6,289 bases of DNA from an uncultured Pseudomonadota bacterium (GTDB lineage: Bacteria; Pseudomonadota; Gammaproteobacteria; Burkholderiales; Thiobacillaceae): contig CAIXFP010000109.1 of the NCBI GenBank assembly GCA_903918705.1, positions 1 through 6,289 on the forward strand. Direction: 5' to 3'. Under the pieces are notes generated by a model. It saw only the letters and a list, made by a program, of their open reading frames with translations, searched no databases and was not told the origin of the DNA. Shown one piece after another: positions 3,769-6,289 of this stretch. Made by a program: the position numbers and the translations under genes. How positions within the stretch are numbered: position 1 is the first letter of the stretch; the number at the start of each line of letters is the position of its first letter.

Positions 3769-5700
3769 ATGACCCCCGATCCCAGCCACCACGACCAGCT
3801 CGAACGCAGCCTTGCCGACATCGACTGGGCGGCCCTGCGCCGGCCGTCCTACACCGCTTCGCCCTCCGCCTGGGAAGACCAGGCGCTGTATTTCCTGATG
3901 CTGGACCGCTACTCCGACGGCCGCGAACAGGGCTACAAGGACAATGCCGGCAACCAAGTCACCACTGGTACCACGCCGCCGTTCCGCTTTCCCGACGACG
4001 CCTATACGGCCGACCGCGCCGCCTGGGCCGCGGTCGGCGCCGACTGGCTGGGCGGCACGTTGAAGGGGCTGCAAAGCAAGATCGGCTACCTGCAACGCCT
4101 GGGGGTGACGGCCCTGTGGATCAGCCCGGTATTCAAGCAGGTGGTGTCGGACATCCACTCCTACCACGGCTACGGCATCCAGAACTTCCTCGACGTGGAC
4201 CCGCATTTCGGCACCCGCCAGGACTTGATCGACCTGGTGGATACCGCCCATGCCCGCGGCATTCGGGTGATCCTGGACATCATCCTCAACCACGCCGGCA
4301 ACGTGTTCGGCTACCGCTTCAACCCGGAGCGCTACCCGGTCAAGGACGATTGCGGCTGGTGCATCATGGACCCGCGCTGGGACGGCTACCCGTACCCGGT
4401 GGCGGGTTACCGCAACGGCTACGGCGAGGCCAGCCTGCCGTTCCGGCCGGTGGACCAGTTCGCCCACCCCCAGGCCTGGCCCAACGACGCGGTGTGGCCG
4501 GCGGAATTGCAGGATCCGGCCACCTTCACCACCAAGGGCCGCATCGACAACTGGGACTACGACCCGGAGTTCTACGAGGGGGATTTCGTCACCCTGAAGG
4601 ACATCGACCACGGCTACCACGACCGCGATGGGTACGGCCAGCGCATCATCGACTCGTTTCACGACAGCGCCGCCCTCAACGTGCTGTGCGACGTCTACAA
4701 GTTCTGGATCGCCCTGGCCGACGTGGACGGCTTCCGCATCGATACGGTGAAGCACATGGAACCGGGGGCGACCCGCTATTTCGTCTCGGTGGTGAAGGAA
4801 TACGCCCAGACCCTGGGCAAGGAAAACTTCTTCCTGGTGGGCGAGATCACCGGCGGCCGCATCAACGCCTACAACACCCTGGAATTGACCGGCCTGGATG
4901 CCGCGCTGGGGATCGACGACATTCCGGACAAGCTGGAATACCTGGCCAAGGGCTGGCGCGAGCCGGTGGATTTTTTCGGGCTGTTCCGCAATTCCGACCT
5001 GGTCAACAAGTCCTCCCACGTCTGGTTCGGCAAGCACGTGGTGACCCTGTTCGACGACCACGACCAGGTGCGCAAGGGCACCAGCAAGGCTCGCTTCTGC
5101 GGCGACAAGATCAACAACGGCTATGCCCATCTCAAGGCGGTGCTGGGGCTGAACTTGTGCGCCATGGGCATCCCCTGTCTCTACTACGGCACCGAGCAGG
5201 CTTTCGACGGCGCCGGCGACAACGACCGTTACCTGCGCGAATGCATGTTCGGCGGCGCCTTCGGCTCGTTGCAGAGCACGGGCCGCCACTTCTTCGACGA
5301 GAACCACGAGATCTACCGCTTCATCGCCGAGGTGATCGCCCTGCGCGGCAAGCACCTGGCGCTACGGCGCGGCCGCCAGTACCTGCGGGAAATCTCCGAG
5401 ACCGGCGCGGCGGGCAGTTTCGGCCCGCCCCACCTGGTGGGCGGGCGCATCCTGTCCCTGGTGCCCTGGTCGCGCATCTTCAACAACGAGGAAATCCTGC
5501 TGGCCATCAACACCGACGCGGATAACGAGCGCGGCGCCTGGGTCACCGTGGACGCCCGCATCCAGGCGGACGTGGCGGAACTCACCTGCCTTTATTCGAC
5601 CCACCCCGCCCAGATCGGCCGCAGCAGCCCGATCGAGGCGCGCAACGGCCTGGCGCTGCGCGTCACCGTACCGGCGGGGGGATTCGTGGTGTATGGGTGA
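3769..5700 (+). CDS. GH13 alpha-amylase family glycoside hydrolase, cytoplasmic
   Basis: A 643-residue enzyme with a GH13 (beta/alpha)8 barrel, expected to cleave or transfer alpha-glucosidic bonds in glycogen- or maltodextrin-type substrates; exact specificity is unknown. All four conserved regions are present: I, DIILNH (D170, N174, H175); II, GFRIDTVKH (R323, nucleophile D325, K328, H329); III, LVGE (acid/base E359); IV, FDDHDQ (H431, D432). The substrate-site segment SYHGYG also lies before region I. A long insertion, about residues 176-300, between regions I and II is a domain B rich in Trp, Tyr, Asp and Pro. The last 100 or so residues look like the C-terminal beta domain. There is no signal peptide, so it is intracellular. 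The start is supported by AGAGGAG at 3757-3763. A 175-bp gap from the YceI genes suggests its own promoter, possibly controlled through the palindrome at 3650. The length is greater than for simple amylases. Confidence 0.92.
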   Translation: MTPDPSHHDQLERSLADIDWAALRRPSYTASPSAWEDQALYFLMLDRYSDGREQGYKDNAGNQVTTGTTPPFRFPDDAYTADRAAWAAVGADWLGGTLKGLQSKIGYLQRLGVTALWISPVFKQVVSDIHSYHGYGIQNFLDVDPHFGTRQDLIDLVDTAHARGIRVILDIILNHAGNVFGYRFNPERYPVKDDCGWCIMDPRWDGYPYPVAGYRNGYGEASLPFRPVDQFAHPQAWPNDAVWPAELQDPATFTTKGRIDNWDYDPEFYEGDFVTLKDIDHGYHDRDGYGQRIIDSFHDSAALNVLCDVYKFWIALADVDGFRIDTVKHMEPGATRYFVSVVKEYAQTLGKENFFLVGEITGGRINAYNTLELTGLDAALGIDDIPDKLEYLAKGWREPVDFFGLFRNSDLVNKSSHVWFGKHVVTLFDDHDQVRKGTSKARFCGDKINNGYAHLKAVLGLNLCAMGIPCLYYGTEQAFDGAGDNDRYLRECMFGGAFGSLQSTGRHFFDENHEIYRFIAEVIALRGKHLALRRGRQYLREISETGAAGSFGPPHLVGGRILSLVPWSRIFNNEEILLAINTDADNERGAWVTVDARIQADVAELTCLYSTHPAQIGRSSPIEARNGLALRVTVPAGGFVVYG

Positions 5701-5969
5701 AATTTGCGGGATGCGTAGCCGGGCCGGATGAGCGAAGTCGTCACCCGCTGCCGCACATCACGCCGAAGCAACACCGTAGGATGCGCTGCGCGTACCGAAT
5801 GATGTCCAGGGGTGCGCACAGCCCAGGCTCGATGTTAGGCCACACGGCCGTCGTGTTTCCCTTCAGGCTTGATTCAATTGCCGCACATCCTGCGCGGACC
5901 ACGCCATGCAGGCTGCCGTAATCCATGGCGACGTCACACGCGCCGAACAGCCTCAGCGGCACAGCCGAA
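5701..5969. other. Convergent intergenic region with fragments resembling dispersed proteobacterial repeats
   Basis: No convincing gene or terminator is seen between the amylase stop and the stop of the minus-strand gene. Two stretches look like common intergenic repeats of proteobacterial genomes: GTAGCC plus CCGGATGAGCGAAG around 5715-5737, and CGTAGGATGCGCTGCGCGTA around 5775-5794, followed by GGTGCGCACAG at 5811-5821. These are recalled resemblances, not search results. The region is less GC-biased than the flanking genes. A minus-strand ORF (5741-5977) crosses it and is listed separately. Confidence 0.4.
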
Positions 5970-5977
5970 TCAGGCAT
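5741..5977 (-). CDS. Doubtful small ORF, 78 residues, downstream of the AF1514-like gene
   Basis: ATG at 5977-5975 overlaps the end of the upstream minus-strand gene by 8 nt (ATGCCTGA), which would allow coupling. The product (MPDSAVPLRLFGACDVAMDY...) has a natural-looking composition with five cysteines but no domain, signal peptide or motif that I recognise. Against it: no clear ribosome binding site, more A/T at third codon positions than neighbouring genes, and its 3' half runs through the repeat-like sequence CGTAGGATGCGCTGCGCGTA. It may be a non-coding remnant or a relic of an inserted element. Confidence 0.2.
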   Translation of the reverse strand: MPDSAVPLRLFGACDVAMDYGSLHGVVRAGCAAIESSLKGNTTAVWPNIEPGLCAPLDIIRYAQRILRCCFGVMCGSG

Positions 5978-6257
5978 CGATGGGCCGGTAGCAGAACACG
6001 AAGCGGCCCTGGCTGAAGTTGACCATCAAAACGCCGCCGCGGTTGCTGGCATAGTCCTGCCAGCCGGGGATGGGGCACTGGAAATGGCATTCGGAGACGC
6101 CGTGGGGTGATTCCAGGCCGCGCAGGTCGTCCCAGAACGACAGCAACATGGCCCCGCCCTGGCGGGCCAGGAGATGCTCGGCGGCCAGGTTGGCGAGTTT
6201 CAGGCTCTGGTCGAAATCGAGGCCGAGTTCATCGGCATTCAGGTGCAGGGTTTTCAT
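5970..6257 (-). CDS. Small hypothetical protein, resembles AF1514 family (DUF5619)
   Basis: A 95-residue soluble protein with no signal peptide or membrane segment. The N-terminus MKTLHLNADELGLDFDQSLK, the helical LANLAAEHLL segment and the C-terminal PGWQDYASNRGGVLMVNF (64-81) followed by RFVFCYR (85-91) resemble the AF1514-type family of unknown function as I remember it; this is not verified. C57, C61 and C89 are the only cysteines, and C57-X3-C61 could bind metal. The start is supported by AGGAAA at 6270-6265, seven bases upstream of ATG 6257-6255. An ATG four bases further upstream is out of frame. It is transcribed toward the amylase gene, and its own upstream neighbour is outside the window. 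The biochemical role is unknown. The gene call is strong, the family name weaker. Confidence 0.75.
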   Translation of the reverse strand: MKTLHLNADELGLDFDQSLKLANLAAEHLLARQGGAMLLSFWDDLRGLESPHGVSECHFQCPIPGWQDYASNRGGVLMVNFSQGRFVFCYRPIDA

Positions 6258-6289
6258 GCATCGGTTTCCTGTGGGGCGGTAGCGGATGA

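Noticed and set aside
3541..5355. 604-residue open frame on the minus strand, antisense to the GH13 gene
   Set aside because: It lies antisense over the second YceI gene end and the amylase, has no recognisable domain, and is Val/Ala/His/Gln-rich as expected from the complement of GC-rich coding DNA. The plus-strand protein has all GH13 motifs.
4116..5525. 469-residue open frame in another plus-strand frame of the amylase gene
   Set aside because: Arg/Pro/Gly-rich translation typical of a shifted frame in GC-rich DNA; no domains and no ribosome binding site.

Overview
The window is uniformly GC-rich, with strong G/C preference at third codon positions and Shine-Dalgarno-type start sites. It encodes Sec-exported proteins, a cytochrome b561 and two YceI-family proteins. 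This suggests a Gram-negative proteobacterium, most likely beta or gamma; I cannot name the genus from the sequence. No rRNA, tRNA, CRISPR array, transposase or phage gene was seen.

Layout: (1) 1-512, minus strand: 5' part of a gene for a secreted, Pro/Ala/Thr-rich protein with a 47-residue repeat, cut by the window edge. (2) 513-799: divergent intergenic region with two inverted repeats sharing the core GCCGGCG(N3-4)CGCCGGC. (3) 800-1911, plus strand: a GTP cyclohydrolase I-like protein overlapping by 4 nt with a small membrane methyltransferase of the isoprenylcysteine carboxyl methyltransferase (ICMT)/phospholipid methyltransferase type. (4) 1955-3593, plus strand: cytochrome b561 followed by two YceI-family periplasmic proteins, tightly packed (4-nt overlap, then 8-nt gap). 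(5) 3594-3768: intergenic region with an 18-bp perfect palindrome. (6) 3769-5700, plus strand: a cytoplasmic GH13 alpha-amylase-family enzyme with all four catalytic motifs. (7) 5701-5969: convergent intergenic region with sequence resembling dispersed proteobacterial repeats and, at most, a doubtful small ORF. (8) 5970-6257, minus strand: a 95-residue protein resembling the AF1514 family.

Genes 3 and 4 lie in the same direction with a 43-bp, AT-rich gap and may be one or two transcription units. Cytochrome b561 (quinone-linked electron transfer) and YceI (isoprenoid-binding lipocalin-like fold) form a recurring pair, as in E. coli yceJ-yceI. A membrane methyltransferase just upstream fits a loose quinone/isoprenoid or envelope theme, but that is inference.

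The most interesting object is the GTP cyclohydrolase I-like protein. It keeps the Cys-X-His-His and distal Cys zinc ligands and the Gln-Glu motif, but by ungapped alignment to the E. coli enzyme (recalled from memory) it has lost the catalytic His179, Ser135 and the triphosphate-binding Arg185. It also carries a Cys/His/Asp-rich N-terminus. It may be a neofunctionalised T-fold enzyme rather than a true folate-pathway FolE.
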